The position numbers were made by a program, and so were the translations under genes. From a virus: a DNA stretch of 21,932 bases. The stretch covers positions 1 through 21,932 of the IMG/VR virus record IMGVR_UViG_3300042731_002831. One strand, written 5' to 3'. Positions 1-8,878 of this stretch are shown piece after piece (the stretch's first letter is position 1; every line of letters begins with the position of its first letter). Under the pieces are notes generated by a model. It made no database searches. It was not told where the DNA came from and saw only the letters and a list, made by a program, of their open reading frames with translations.

Positions 1-783
1 ATCACTCAACAAGCTGAAATTTATAAAAAAGTAGCAACTCAATTAGTAGCTGAAATAGATGAATTGTTAGCTACGGCAGAAGCAAGCGGCATGAATATAA
101 CTGTTGAACATATATTGACAAAGTTAATTAGATTGGCTCAAATTTGTTCTGGTTTTGTAAAAATTGATGATGACATAGATGATATTTCTGGATCAATTAT
201 TAATGGTGATATAATTCAAATATCTGAACGTAATCCAAAAATAAATGCTTTAATTAATTTGATAAAAGAAGATTGGGAAAATGATGAAAACAGTAAATGT
301 ATAATTTGGGCGACTTTTATTGAAGATATCAGAGCAATTAGCGAACGATTAGCAAAAGAAAATATGAATCATGTTGGTTATCACAGAGCAATTCAAGATG
401 GTTATCGTGTTAAAGATTCTGCTGTTGCTGAAGATGTTATAAATTTCGATGATAGTTGTAGAATATTAGTTGCTAATCCAGCATCTGCTGGTATTGGTCA
501 GAATTATTTGGGGTATGATGTTAATCACCCTGAAAAATCTGATATGTATGTTAATCATCATATTTATTTTAGTTGTAATTGGTCTGCCGTTGATAGAATT
601 CAAAGCGAAGATAGATCACATCGTAGAGGCACTCGTACTAATGTTCGTATTACTGATTTAGTAATTCCTTACACAATAGATGAAGAGATAAGAAATAGAG
701 TAACTGATAAACGTGAGATGGCAATGACAATACAAGATGTTCGTGATATACTTAATAATGTTTTAAGAGGATATAGGAAATAA
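1..783 (+). CDS. SNF2-type helicase, C-terminal part (5' end outside window)
   Basis: The frame is open from base 1, so the gene begins upstream of the window; about 260 C-terminal residues are present. They look like the second RecA-like domain of a superfamily 2 SNF2-type DNA helicase/translocase. A strand reading KCIIWATFIEDI is followed by RILVANPASAGIGQN (motif V-like) and then SAVDRIQSEDRSHRRG (motif VI, with arginine-finger arginines). Family knowledge: such phage proteins use ATP to move along or remodel duplex DNA during replication, recombination or repair. The Walker A and B motifs would lie in the missing N-terminal half, so ATPase activity cannot be judged here. It is followed by an 85-nt gap and a set of small genes. 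The SF2/SNF2 assignment is firm; the specific role is not. Confidence 0.85.
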   Translation: MTQQAEIYKKVATQLVAEIDELLATAEASGMNITVEHILTKLIRLAQICSGFVKIDDDIDDISGSIINGDIIQISERNPKINALINLIKEDWENDENSKCIIWATFIEDIRAISERLAKENMNHVGYHRAIQDGYRVKDSAVAEDVINFDDSCRILVANPASAGIGQNYLGYDVNHPEKSDMYVNHHIYFSCNWSAVDRIQSEDRSHRRGTRTNVRITDLVIPYTIDEEIRNRVTDKREMAMTIQDVRDILNNVLRGYRK

Positions 784-868
784 TTTGGAGAGGTTGGAAT
801 TATATATTAAAAAGAATATGGGATAAATTTTTAGGAGATAAAAGAAACATTAAAATTAAGGGGGTAAA

Positions 869-1163
869 ATGGAAACAAAAAATAAGGTAAAAATAACAAT
901 TAGAAATTTTAACGGTGCGTTGGCAGTTTTAAAAGCTTCGGTAAATCATTCGTTAATAGATAAATTTAAAGAAGAGAGATTCTCTACTTCTGAGTCAATA
1001 AAAACTTTTAATAGATATATTGACTCAATGTTAAAAAATGGTATTAATCATATTATGTTAGATGAAAGTAAATTTACTGATTTTATTTTACAATTAGATA
1101 ATTTGAATACACAATTAGCTAATAATCAAAAACGATTTACATGGGATGGAGAGGATGTTAAAG

Positions 1164-1174
<11 letters not shown>
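869..1174 (+). CDS. hypothetical small protein (101 aa)
   Basis: The protein is not recognised. The ATG has a good SD (aaggggg about 6 nt upstream), so the gene is very likely real. The product is hydrophilic and lysine/asparagine-rich, with no signal peptide, membrane segment or cysteine motif. Predicted helices around KASVNHSLIDKFKEER and a Leu/Asn-rich C-terminal stretch suggest a small alpha-helical protein. Its last 11 nt overlap the next gene, which suggests co-transcription and translational coupling. Function unknown. Confidence 0.7.
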
Positions 1175-1362
<188 letters not shown>

Positions 1363-1370
<8 letters not shown>

Positions 1371-1722
1371 AAGAAAAGCAAAAATGACTGTAAGTATTGC
1401 ATTAAATGTTTTTGGTATAACATTAAAAGATAATATTACTAAAGATTTCATAAAGAAACGATTTGCTAAATTGATATTTGCTAATCATCCTGACAAGAAT
1501 AAAACTATTAATTCTAAAAAGGCCGGAGAAAAAATCACTCAGATAAAAGAAGCCAAACAAGTATTATTGGAAAATTTTGAAAGTTTAACTATAATAACTC
1601 CAGATAAAAATAGAAAATCTAATACTTCAATCGATTCAACTTTTGTAGATTGGTTAAAAGTTGCTGATGCTGGTAAAGTAAATCCATTTACTGTATATAA
1701 ACAAGGTAAAGATAATGATTAA
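1363..1722 (+). CDS. J-domain (DnaJ-like) small protein
   Basis: The product (about 119 aa) carries a J-domain signature: a helix with basic residues (FIKKRFAKLIFAN), the diagnostic HPD tripeptide (about residues 42-44), then a helix containing KITQIKEAKQVLLENF as in helix III. Family knowledge: J-domains stimulate Hsp70 (DnaK) ATPase through HPD. No Gly/Phe region, zinc domain or C-terminal substrate domain is present, so this is a minimal class III type J protein that would need host DnaK. The start is uncertain: GTG 1351, ATG 1363 and ATG 1384 are in frame and none has a strong SD; 1363 overlaps the previous stop by 8 nt. Phages use J-proteins to recruit the host chaperone for replication or assembly; which applies here is unknown. 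Confidence 0.75.
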
Positions 1723-1746
1723 AGTTATTTTAGGTTGGAGGTGAAA

Positions 1747-2196
1747 ATGTTTAAAGTTACGGTTACAGATATTGAAGGATTGAATTTTAATTTAACAGTT
1801 TTGTTTCATGAGATTAAGCGTATTAGAAAAAATAAACCTGTAATAGATACTATTTGTAAAATATATCTTTGTGGAGAATTAGGTACCACCAAATTATTAG
1901 CTGGTTCAGTAGCTTGGCAATCACCAAAAGATAATTATAATAAAATTATTGGTGAGAAGATAGCATTGACAAGAGCTTTAAAACAAATAGACTGTTTAAA
2001 ATCAGTACCAGAAATTAAGACAATAAATCTTCATAGAAAATTAATGCGAACTAAAATTTGGCAAGCATTTCATGAAAATAATATACCATTAAAAACTAAT
2101 AAAGTTTCAAAAGATTCAATTAAATCGATTGCATATGCAGTTAAATATGGTGCAAGTGTTGAAACTATTTATAAGAATATTAATAGAATAAAATAG
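1747..2196 (+). CDS. hypothetical protein (149 aa)
   Basis: I chose ATG 1747 rather than the upstream in-frame TTG at 1735 because ggaggtga at 1737-1744 is a near-perfect SD for 1747 and itself covers the TTG. The protein has a beta-rich N-terminal half (FKVTVTDIEG, AGSVAWQSPKDN) and a basic helical C-terminal half. IIGEKIALTRALKQI resembles a conserved stretch I associate with small phage early proteins, but I cannot name a family. There are no membrane segments. Its position between a J-domain gene and a small nucleotide-metabolism-style protein gives no functional hint. Confidence 0.7.
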   Translation: MFKVTVTDIEGLNFNLTVLFHEIKRIRKNKPVIDTICKIYLCGELGTTKLLAGSVAWQSPKDNYNKIIGEKIALTRALKQIDCLKSVPEIKTINLHRKLMRTKIWQAFHENNIPLKTNKVSKDSIKSIAYAVKYGASVETIYKNINRIK

Positions 2197-2205
2197 GTGT
2201 AAATA

Positions 2206-2559
2206 ATGGGATCACGTCGTGTTTTTATATTAGAGAAAAATAATAGATATAATATATCTTCAGCTAATAAATTTGGTGAAATAATTTACATTAATACTTT
2301 TTCATGTGAAAAATTTAATGTATTTTCTCCTAATAAAGCGATTAAAATTATCAGAGATAAATTAAATGAATTACATTTTGATCATAGAAATGATATAATT
2401 TGTTTAACTGGTAATTCTACTTTATTAGCTTTATTTTTATCCGTTGCATTTTTATATTTAGAAAATAATTGTTTCGATGGTAGTTATGAATTAAAGATTT
2501 TGATATTTGATGCCAAAACAAGTAATTATAAATTAAGAACTTTAAATTATAGAGATTAA
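2206..2559 (+). CDS. hypothetical small protein (117 aa)
   Basis: It starts 9 nt after the previous stop, with a weak SD (aggtg). The product has a pattern common in small phage proteins of unknown role: a central NDIICLTGNSTLLALFLSVAF strand-helix unit, then a strand with the LIFDAKTSNYKL turn. The hydrophobic stretch at about residues 66-85 looks like the buried core of an alpha/beta fold rather than a membrane anchor, because charged strands flank it and no positive-inside pattern is seen. No catalytic motif is visible and no function can be assigned. Confidence 0.65.
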   Translation: MGSRRVFILEKNNRYNISSANKFGEIIYINTFSCEKFNVFSPNKAIKIIRDKLNELHFDHRNDIICLTGNSTLLALFLSVAFLYLENNCFDGSYELKILIFDAKTSNYKLRTLNYRD

Positions 2560-2563
2560 TGTT

Positions 2564-3259
2564 ATGAAAAAAATAGCTCAGTCATGTCCTAATTGTAAAG
2601 AATTTTTTATTACAAAAGAAAGATTAGATAACTGCCCATTTTGTAATGAAATATTATCAAAAAAAGAAAAGTCTAATAGTTTTGATAGTAAACAAAAAAC
2701 ATCACGACCATCAGATATATCAGATATAATTAATGAATTTTTAAATGTTCAAGATGAAGTTCAAAGTATTTATAATTTAGTTTATGGATTTTTATCTAAA
2801 AACAATCAACTAATAAAATCTAAAAGTTTAGATAGTGAAAAACTTTGTGATTTTGGTTTTATATGCAGAGAATTAGAAAATTTATTTGATGAATTAAGAA
2901 AAGAAGTTAAAGCAAGAAAAGATTTATGTGGGAATATTATAGCTTATAGATTAATACAAGAGTCAGTTAGTAACCCCTCTTCTGAATTGAAGATTAAAGG
3001 TAAATTAGCTACAGGAACTCCAGATGTAATAATGCAAGCGGCTTTGCCTAAAAAATTTAGTGAAGATTATTATAAATTGACTGACTTTTTTAAAGTCCCT
3101 CGCAATGTTGCTGAATCCGGGATACTGAAATTAGATTGGAAATCTTGTGTTGAATTGCTTACTGAACTTACTTCTAAAGGCACTAAAATTCCAGATGGTT
3201 TTGGTAAGAAATATCCATTATATAAAACAACATTTAGAAAAAGAAATACTAATAATTAG
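2564..3259 (+). CDS. zinc-ribbon protein of unknown function (231 aa)
   Basis: The N-terminus has two CPxC knuckles (C8-P-N-C11 and C24-P-F-C27), a classic zinc ribbon. A polar linker (about residues 32-50) leads to a helical middle section (about 55-110) with a heptad-like pattern, and then a basic C-terminal domain ending in RKRNTNN. It begins 4 nt after the upstream stop with no clear SD, so translation is probably coupled. The ribbon suggests nucleic-acid or protein binding. No nuclease or polymerase motif is seen. This gene closes the first set of small genes; a promoter follows. Confidence 0.7.
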   Translation: MKKIAQSCPNCKEFFITKERLDNCPFCNEILSKKEKSNSFDSKQKTSRPSDISDIINEFLNVQDEVQSIYNLVYGFLSKNNQLIKSKSLDSEKLCDFGFICRELENLFDELRKEVKARKDLCGNIIAYRLIQESVSNPSSELKIKGKLATGTPDVIMQAALPKKFSEDYYKLTDFFKVPRNVAESGILKLDWKSCVELLTELTSKGTKIPDGFGKKYPLYKTTFRKRNTNN

Positions 3260-3319
3260 AAAGGAAATTTATAAAATTGAAGATAAACTAATAACTGTAA
3301 TTAAAATAAAATTTTTAAC

Positions 3320-3347
3320 TTGTTTTATGCTGTATAATATTTATAGT
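3320..3347 (+). promoter_or_regulatory. putative sigma70-like promoter P1
   Basis: TTGTTT (3320-3325), a 16-bp spacer and TATAGT (3342-3347) lie in a 144-nt gap before the gene at 3404. The architecture and the upstream TTTTTAACTTG match the two stronger promoters near 11061 and 12578. A second -10-like TATAAT at 3333-3338 has no good -35. The leader ends in SD ggagga at about 3392-3397. Confidence 0.55.
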
Positions 3348-3403
3348 ATAGAGTATGTAATTTAGTGTAATTTAATATAATTTAATTTTTCGGAGGATTT
3401 TTT

Positions 3404-4264
3404 ATGGGCACAGAAGAAAAACAATCGCGTATGGATAATTCGATTAAAAAAGTTGAAGGGATTGATGCCGATTATTTAGCAAAATATGTAGAAGAAGACA
3501 AAAGTTTAGAGTCCCTCAAAGAGCATCGCATAGTACCACGTTTCAAAATTATACAAGCTACATCAGATAGCGAATTAACAAACAATTTTGGAATCGGTTC
3601 TGTCATAGTTCGTCCCGGAGATGCTTTAATTTGCAAGCATAATGCAGAACCTGATTCTTTTGATTTCGTCCCCCTATTCTTCTTTGTTGAATTTGCTAAG
3701 TGGCGTGATCTTAAAGATAATGGGCCTATGATTTTAGAACGTAGTCATGATCAAACAAGTGAATTGGCAATAAAAGCAAAAAATGCTGAAAAAAGACGTG
3801 AATTGTATCCCGGTATGGATGGAAAACCTGAAAATGAAAGAATGTATTATAACTATGTTGAACATTTAAGATTCATTGGTGTTATTCATGGAGATCACCC
3901 TCTTGTTGGTACTCCTGTAACATTATCTTTTGAAAGAGGTGAATGGAGCCAAGGAAAGAATTTAATTTCCGCTATATCATTAAGAAGACAGACGATACAA
4001 AATAAACCTTCATCTGTACCTCTTTGGGCACAAGTTTGGTCATTAAAAACAATTTATCATGCTCCTGATGCTACAAGAAAATGGTATGGATTTAAATTTG
4101 AACCAGCAGATCCATCAATAATTCCACCGGAAGAAGCTGAAGCTATGCGATCATTACATTTAGAATTTAAAGATTTATTTGAAAAACAACGATTGATGGT
4201 ACAAGATGATGAAGAATCCGTATCACAAGACGAAGCTGCTGTAAAAGCTCATACAGAATTTTAA
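3404..4264 (+). CDS. putative phage replication accessory / ssDNA-binding-like protein (286 aa)
   Basis: I do not recognise a named family with certainty. The N-terminal third has a RFKIIQATSDSE strand followed by FGIGSVIVRPGD and FVPLFFFVEFAKWRD, a layout I associate with phage proteins beside replication genes that behave as single-strand binding proteins. The C-terminus (about residues 265-286) is acidic (QDDEESVSQDEA), as in SSBs that recruit partners through an acidic tail. The middle holds Trp/Phe/Tyr residues (WSQGKN, PLWAQVWSLK, RKWYGFKF) that could stack with bases. The gene has its own promoter, a strong SD (cggaggat) and a terminator, and more C/G-ending codons than its neighbours, all consistent with high expression. 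The SSB role is inference. Confidence 0.6.
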   Translation: MGTEEKQSRMDNSIKKVEGIDADYLAKYVEEDKSLESLKEHRIVPRFKIIQATSDSELTNNFGIGSVIVRPGDALICKHNAEPDSFDFVPLFFFVEFAKWRDLKDNGPMILERSHDQTSELAIKAKNAEKRRELYPGMDGKPENERMYYNYVEHLRFIGVIHGDHPLVGTPVTLSFERGEWSQGKNLISAISLRRQTIQNKPSSVPLWAQVWSLKTIYHAPDATRKWYGFKFEPADPSIIPPEEAEAMRSLHLEFKDLFEKQRLMVQDDEESVSQDEAAVKAHTEF

Positions 4265-4295
4265 TTGAGTTCAAATTTAACAGGTTTACTATTAT

Positions 4296-4327
4296 AACGT
4301 AGGCAGTGAATTATTCCTGCCTACGTT
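4296..4327 (+). terminator. Rho-independent-type terminator hairpin
   Basis: A perfect 11-bp stem (AACGTAGGCAG at 4296-4306 with CTGCCTACGTT at 4317-4327) has a 10-nt loop and is followed by a U-rich stretch (tatcttcttattct). It lies between the single gene at 3404 and the primase-helicase gene, so it would end the P1 transcript, perhaps incompletely because no promoter is obvious before 4343. Confidence 0.8.
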
Positions 4328-4342
4328 TATCTTCTTATTCTA

Positions 4343-7225
4343 ATGATAAACATTACTAAGATAAATGCTATAGCAGAATTGTCAAGATTGGGTTGGGATT
4401 TTAAGCCATCTTCTTCTAATGAAGTAAAATGTTTATGTCCTGTTCATGAAGATAAAAATCCAAGTGTATCATTAAATATAGAAAAAAACGTTTGGATTTG
4501 TCATGCTTCTCAATGTAAAGCTTCTGGAGATATAATTGCTTTACTTGCTTATATTGGTAAAGTAGAAAGAAAAACTATTTTAGCCGATTTATCCTCTCGT
4601 TATCCAGATTTAAAAGAAGTTAAATCAATAAAACAAGATCGTATTGAAAAATATCATCAAGCAATTTGGGATTCTGGGCCATTTATTAATGAATTATATA
4701 AAAGAGGAGTTACTGATGATGATATAAGAGATCAAAGATTAGGATATAATAATGGAAGAATTATGATTCCTATTTTTGATTTGCAACGAAGAGTAATAAA
4801 TATTAGAAAATACTTACCAGGAGCTCCCGGTAATGATAAAATGCAAAATATGAAGGGCTATAATGTCAATGCTCTTTATATGCCTGAACAATTAAAATAT
4901 CCTACTGTTTGGATTTGTGGTGGTGAAATCAAGGCTCTTGTAGCTAAGAGATTTTTAAATAAACATAATATAGGAGCTGTAGCTTTTACTGGAGCTGAAG
5001 GAGCTTGGCATGATAGTTTAACTCCTTTATTGAAAAATAAAATAGTATTTATTTGTTTTGATGTTGATGCAGGTGGACAAGCAGGATCGAGAAGATTAGC
5101 CACTTTAATTTATACTGTTTCTCAATCTGTTTCTATTTTAACTCTTCCTTTGGATTCTAATAAGTTCCCTAAAGGTGACATTAATGATTGGGTAGTTAGT
5201 GAAAATGCTGGTGAAAAGGATTTTATCAGTTTGATGACGTTAGGTTGTAAATTTATTCCACCACAATATAAAGAAGATGATGATTCAGATGATCCTATTA
5301 ATTGCAAATTAGTACAAGCTGCAAGAGCAGAAAATGTGAACAAGAAAATACAATGCAGAGCCGTAATAGCAGCCTTAAATGAAGTTCCATTTTTAATTCC
5401 AAGAGATGTTGAAGTTTCTTGTACCAGAGATCAACCATTCTGTTCCTATTGTATAGTAAATACAAAAATACCTGATAATTCAACTGGCAGAACTAAAGTG
5501 AAATTAAAGTCTATAAATTCAAGTTTATTAAATATGGTTCATTCTCCTCAATCGAGATTAAAACCTTCAATTTTAGAAGCTTTAAAAGTACCTGATTGTA
5601 AGTCCGCTGAAGTTTATCCAATTTCTTTTTATAATGTTATTGATGTTAGATTGGGAACTCCATTAGAAATAGATAGTGATAATAATGAATATATTATACA
5701 GCCTGCCTTTATAGTTACAGATAAATCCTTAGAGTTGAATGTTCCTTATGAAGTTATTGGGAAAACATTTCCAGATCCTAAAAATTCTCAGGCAATTTTA
5801 TTAATTAATAATATAGACGAAAAGGAAGATAATTTAAGTTCTTTTAAATTCAATGAAACAGATTTAGATTCATTAAAAATATTTCAACCTGAAGAATGGT
5901 CATTTGATGGAATAGAAAAGAAACTTGATGATTTATATGATGATTTGTCTTTTAACGTTACAAGGATATTTCAAAGACAAGATCTTCATTTAGTTATTGA
6001 TTTAACTTATCATTCAGTTCTGTATTTTAATTTTGAAGGCAGACAACAACACGGATGGGTTAATTGTATAATAGCTGGTGATACTTCACAAGGTAAAACA
6101 GAAGCTTCTACAAGATTAATGGATCATTACAGACTTGGTGTAAGATATGATTGTAAAAATGCAACTAAGGCCGGTCTACTTGGGGGATTGCAACAGATGG
6201 GAGGAACTAAATGGTTTGTAACTTGGGGTATAGTTCCTATACATGATAAACAATTAGTTATAATGGAAGAAATAAAAGGTGCAAGCCCTGAAATACTCGG
6301 GACTTTAACTGATATGAGATCATCAGGTTTAGCTGAAATTGTTGGTATTGAGCGTAGAAAAGCTCATGCAAGAACAAGACTTATTATGATTTCTAACCCG
6401 AGAACAGATAAATCTATAGATTCTTATACTTTTGGGATAGAAACTATAAAAGAATTAATGGGAAATTTAGAAGATATTAGAAGATTTGATTTTGCACTTA
6501 TAGTTTCAAAACAGGAAATAAACACAAAAATTATAAACCAATTAATAACTGATAATCAAATTCAAAATCCTAAATATTCTTCAGAAGTATGCAAAAAATT
6601 AATATTATGGGCTTGGACTTGTAAACCTGAAGATATAGAATTTGAAGAAGGGGCTGAAAAATTATGTTTAAAACTGTCTAACAAATTATGTTCTGAATTT
6701 TCTGAAACTTTACCATTATGTGATAAAGGTACTATGAGACATAAATTAGCCAGACTTGCAATTTCTTTAGCTTGTAGAACTTTTAGTAATAAGAATAACG
6801 GTAAAATAAGATTTATCAGAAAATGTCACGTAGAATTTATATACAAATTTTTAATGAAGATATATTCTACTGATCATTGTGGTTATAAAAATTTTTCAAT
6901 TACTGAAAGTTTCATAGCTACAATAAGAGACGAAAATGCAGTTAGAAAGGCATTAAAAGAAAGTAAACATCGTTGGGATTTATATGAACAATTATTACAT
7001 AATGAAACCATTGATGCTAATGATTTAAGAGTTTGGTGTGAAATAGGGCAAGATAAGGCAATGGAGCTATTATCTCTATTAGTTCGTGAAAGAGCATTAT
7101 TTAAAAAGGATAGATTTTCTTATGAAAAAAGTAGCAGTTTTATTAAACTGCTAAAAAATATTTTAGAAAATAAAAACAATGATATAGAAAGTATAGATAA
7201 TATAGATGAAAGTTCGGAGTTTTAA
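4343..7225 (+). CDS. primase-helicase: CHC2 zinc finger, Toprim, MCM-like AAA+
   Basis: This 960-aa protein joins priming and unwinding. Residues 30-65 form a CHC2-type zinc finger (C32, H35, C53, C58). A Toprim primase domain follows, with its Glu at about 194 (GGEIKAL) and the DxD metal pair D240/D242 (CFDVDAGG). A middle region (about 320-420) contains CTRDQPFCSYC, possibly a zinc-bearing OB fold. The C-terminal AAA+ domain has Walker A GDTSQGKTE (K585), Walker B LVIMEE (E642/E643) and a sensor-1 Asn (MISNP, about 685). The motif order and the MEEIKGASPEILGTLTDMRSSG segment look MCM-like rather than DnaB/gp4-like. It would be the replicative primase-helicase at the fork with the polymerase at 8875. 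No SD precedes the ATG, which lies just after a terminator. Confidence 0.88.
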   Translation: MINITKINAIAELSRLGWDFKPSSSNEVKCLCPVHEDKNPSVSLNIEKNVWICHASQCKASGDIIALLAYIGKVERKTILADLSSRYPDLKEVKSIKQDRIEKYHQAIWDSGPFINELYKRGVTDDDIRDQRLGYNNGRIMIPIFDLQRRVINIRKYLPGAPGNDKMQNMKGYNVNALYMPEQLKYPTVWICGGEIKALVAKRFLNKHNIGAVAFTGAEGAWHDSLTPLLKNKIVFICFDVDAGGQAGSRRLATLIYTVSQSVSILTLPLDSNKFPKGDINDWVVSENAGEKDFISLMTLGCKFIPPQYKEDDDSDDPINCKLVQAARAENVNKKIQCRAVIAALNEVPFLIPRDVEVSCTRDQPFCSYCIVNTKIPDNSTGRTKVKLKSINSSLLNMVHSPQSRLKPSILEALKVPDCKSAEVYPISFYNVIDVRLGTPLEIDSDNNEYIIQPAFIVTDKSLELNVPYEVIGKTFPDPKNSQAILLINNIDEKEDNLSSFKFNETDLDSLKIFQPEEWSFDGIEKKLDDLYDDLSFNVTRIFQRQDLHLVIDLTYHSVLYFNFEGRQQHGWVNCIIAGDTSQGKTEASTRLMDHYRLGVRYDCKNATKAGLLGGLQQMGGTKWFVTWGIVPIHDKQLVIMEEIKGASPEILGTLTDMRSSGLAEIVGIERRKAHARTRLIMISNPRTDKSIDSYTFGIETIKELMGNLEDIRRFDFALIVSKQEINTKIINQLITDNQIQNPKYSSEVCKKLILWAWTCKPEDIEFEEGAEKLCLKLSNKLCSEFSETLPLCDKGTMRHKLARLAISLACRTFSNKNNGKIRFIRKCHVEFIYKFLMKIYSTDHCGYKNFSITESFIATIRDENAVRKALKESKHRWDLYEQLLHNETIDANDLRVWCEIGQDKAMELLSLLVRERALFKKDRFSYEKSSSFIKLLKNILENKNNDIESIDNIDESSEF

Positions 7226-7227
7226 TT

Positions 7228-7719
7228 ATGATAGAAACACAAAAATCAATTTATGAATTTCATAGAAAACATCAATTTCCTTGCAGTCTGCCTCTAATTG
7301 CTAATAAAGGGTTGGATAAATTTATTATGAAATTTTTATGCAAATTAACTTTATTAATTTCAAAATTTTGTATAAAATATTGGAAATTTAGAGGGAAGGA
7401 AAATGAGTCTTTTTATAGATTCCATTTAATAAGCGAAGAACTTGCTGAAACTATGGAACCAATAAATAACGGGGAACTATTTAAAGTTTGTGATGGTCTC
7501 GGTGATTTATTATATGTTGTTTTAGGTACTTTTGTTACTTATAGACTACCAGCAAAAGAAATAGAGATGGAAATATGTAGTTCAAATAATACTAAATCCG
7601 CAAGGAATTTAAAAACTAATTTAAGACTTAGAAATAAAGGTGAAAATTTTAAACCACCAAATTTTGAAAAGGTATTAGAAGTAGGTTTAAAAAGATTAAC
7701 AAAAGAGAAGCAATTTTAG
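7228..7719 (+). CDS. MazG-like all-alpha NTP pyrophosphatase
   Basis: The product (163 aa) has the metal-binding pattern of the all-alpha NTP-pyrophosphatase superfamily (MazG / PRA-PH / dUTPase-like). There is an EExxE helix (E70-E71-L-A-E74), a second helix with D89-x3-D93 (CDGLGDLLYVV), and the downstream SNNTK motif (about 119-123) that matches the SN.TK signature of this group. Family knowledge: these enzymes hydrolyse (d)NTPs to (d)NMP and pyrophosphate with Mg2+. Next to a dNMP kinase and a deaminase, a role in removing dUTP or another unwanted dNTP, or in feeding a monophosphate to the TS-like enzyme, is reasonable but inferred. The first 50 residues are longer than in minimal members. 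It starts 2 nt after the helicase stop. Confidence 0.75.
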   Translation: MIETQKSIYEFHRKHQFPCSLPLIANKGLDKFIMKFLCKLTLLISKFCIKYWKFRGKENESFYRFHLISEELAETMEPINNGELFKVCDGLGDLLYVVLGTFVTYRLPAKEIEMEICSSNNTKSARNLKTNLRLRNKGENFKPPNFEKVLEVGLKRLTKEKQF

Positions 7720-7728
7720 GAGAATAAA

Positions 7729-8274
7729 ATGTTAGTGATAGAAGGTGGTGATTGTCTTGGAAAAACTGTATTAGCTAAAAAAATTGTTCGTAAAGTAAGT
7801 AAATTAGGTTTTCCAGTAGTTTATAGTTGGATGACAAGACCTAATGAACAATTATTTGATTTTTTCTTAGATTATAAAAAAATGATTAATCATTGTGCTG
7901 TTCAAGATAGATTTCATCTTGGGGGTTTAGCTTATCATCAAGATAAAATTTCTAAAGATCATTTACAAATTATAAATAGTTGGATTAGAAGTATAGGCGG
8001 TTTAATTGTTGTTCTTTATGCTGAAGATGAAAATAGATACAGGGAAAGATTAGAACATGATGAACGTGGGAATATTTTATCTATAGATTTAATGTGCCGA
8101 GGAAATAATTTCTTTAAAAAATTCAACACTAAAGGTGGAATGGATTCAGATTATGCTTTTAATATTTTACCAAATTCAACTTTTAATTATAAAGAACCTA
8201 ATTTTGTCAATGATGATGATATAGATGAATTAATAACTGATTGGTTACAAAGACGTCAAGATTTGAAAATTTAA
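7729..8274 (+). CDS. deoxynucleoside-monophosphate kinase (thymidylate-kinase-like P-loop)
   Basis: The product (181 aa) opens with a P-loop, EGGDCLGKT (about residues 5-13), equivalent to the EGxDGxGKST loop of thymidylate kinases. VQDRFHLGGLAYH then follows, the DR(F/Y)xxS-type motif of deoxynucleoside and dTMP kinases. A positively charged RYRERLEHDERGN stretch could be the lid. The reaction would be (d)NMP + ATP to (d)NDP + ADP. In phages with modified bases such kinases phosphorylate the modified monophosphate (as T4 gp1 does), and the TS-like hydroxymethylase downstream makes that plausible; the substrate cannot be read from sequence. The SD is good (ggagaat, 10 nt after the previous stop). 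Confidence 0.8.
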   Translation: MLVIEGGDCLGKTVLAKKIVRKVSKLGFPVVYSWMTRPNEQLFDFFLDYKKMINHCAVQDRFHLGGLAYHQDKISKDHLQIINSWIRSIGGLIVVLYAEDENRYRERLEHDERGNILSIDLMCRGNNFFKKFNTKGGMDSDYAFNILPNSTFNYKEPNFVNDDDIDELITDWLQRRQDLKI

Positions 8275-8311
8275 ATAGTTAAATTAATAAAGAATTAAAC
8301 GGAGAATTAAA

Positions 8312-8878
8312 ATGGAAAAAGAAAACAAATTACAATTACAAAGAGCCTATTTAGGTATAAAAAATGAAGATGCTTTAATAGAAACAATAGCAAAACAAGC
8401 TATACTAAAATCTTTTGAAAGCATAAAAAAAGAAGCGGAACAAAATCAAATTTGTAAAAGAAAAGCTGTCGGTTGTGCTATATTAGAAATAGATAAAAAA
8501 GAACAGTTAATCACTCATTTTACTGCTATAAATGGCCCAAGTGGAAAACATAATAAATGCAAGAATATAAAAGGAGCTTGTGGTTGTAGTCATGCAGAGC
8601 CAAGAGCCATAATGAAATATCTTAAGAAATGTAAAAGAAATGGCCACCGTGGAAAAACTATTCTTTTAACTACTTTTAGTAGTTGTGTTAATTGTGCTAA
8701 TATAATTATAGATTCTGGGGTTATAGATGTTGTAGCTTATGAAATATTAGCTGAACATTGGTCAGAAGAACCGAATAATGCTAAAGCTATGTTAGATGGA
8801 TCATTACCTCATTGGACTAAAAAACAAATAGAAGAAGATTTAAATAATGAATTAATTTCAAACTGGTTAAATAAATGA
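8312..8878 (+). CDS. dCMP/cytidine-deaminase-family protein
   Basis: The product (188 aa) has the zinc-dependent deaminase signature: H94-A-E96 (CSHAEPRAIM) supplies one zinc ligand and the proton-shuttling Glu, and C125-V-N-C128 (SSCVNCANI) supplies the two cysteines, with Ser in place of the usual Pro before the first Cys. Extra cysteines (C83, C90, C92) precede the HAE motif and could form a second zinc site, as in some dCMP deaminases. The expected reaction is dCMP + water to dUMP + ammonia. In this cluster it would set the dCMP/dUMP ratio available to the TS-like enzyme. SD cggagaa is clear. Its stop overlaps the polymerase start as ATGA, which indicates translational coupling. Confidence 0.85.
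   Translation: MEKENKLQLQRAYLGIKNEDALIETIAKQAILKSFESIKKEAEQNQICKRKAVGCAILEIDKKEQLITHFTAINGPSGKHNKCKNIKGACGCSHAEPRAIMKYLKKCKRNGHRGKTILLTTFSSCVNCANIIIDSGVIDVVAYEILAEHWSEEPNNAKAMLDGSLPHWTKKQIEEDLNNELISNWLNK

Noticed and set aside
470-661. 63-aa forward frame within the helicase gene
   Set aside because: Hydrophobic shadow in another frame of a gene with motif V and VI residues.
784-890. Open frame reading WNYILKRIWDKFLGDK in the gap after the helicase gene
   Set aside because: No ATG, GTG or TTG start with an SD in that frame; it runs into the next gene out of frame.
3147-3365. 72-aa forward frame overlapping the zinc-ribbon gene end
   Set aside because: It lies mostly inside the real gene in another frame, has no SD, and its tail runs across the P1 promoter.
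4876-5483. Reverse-strand frames inside the primase-helicase gene
   Set aside because: Shadows of a gene with clear motifs; every supported gene in the window is on the + strand.
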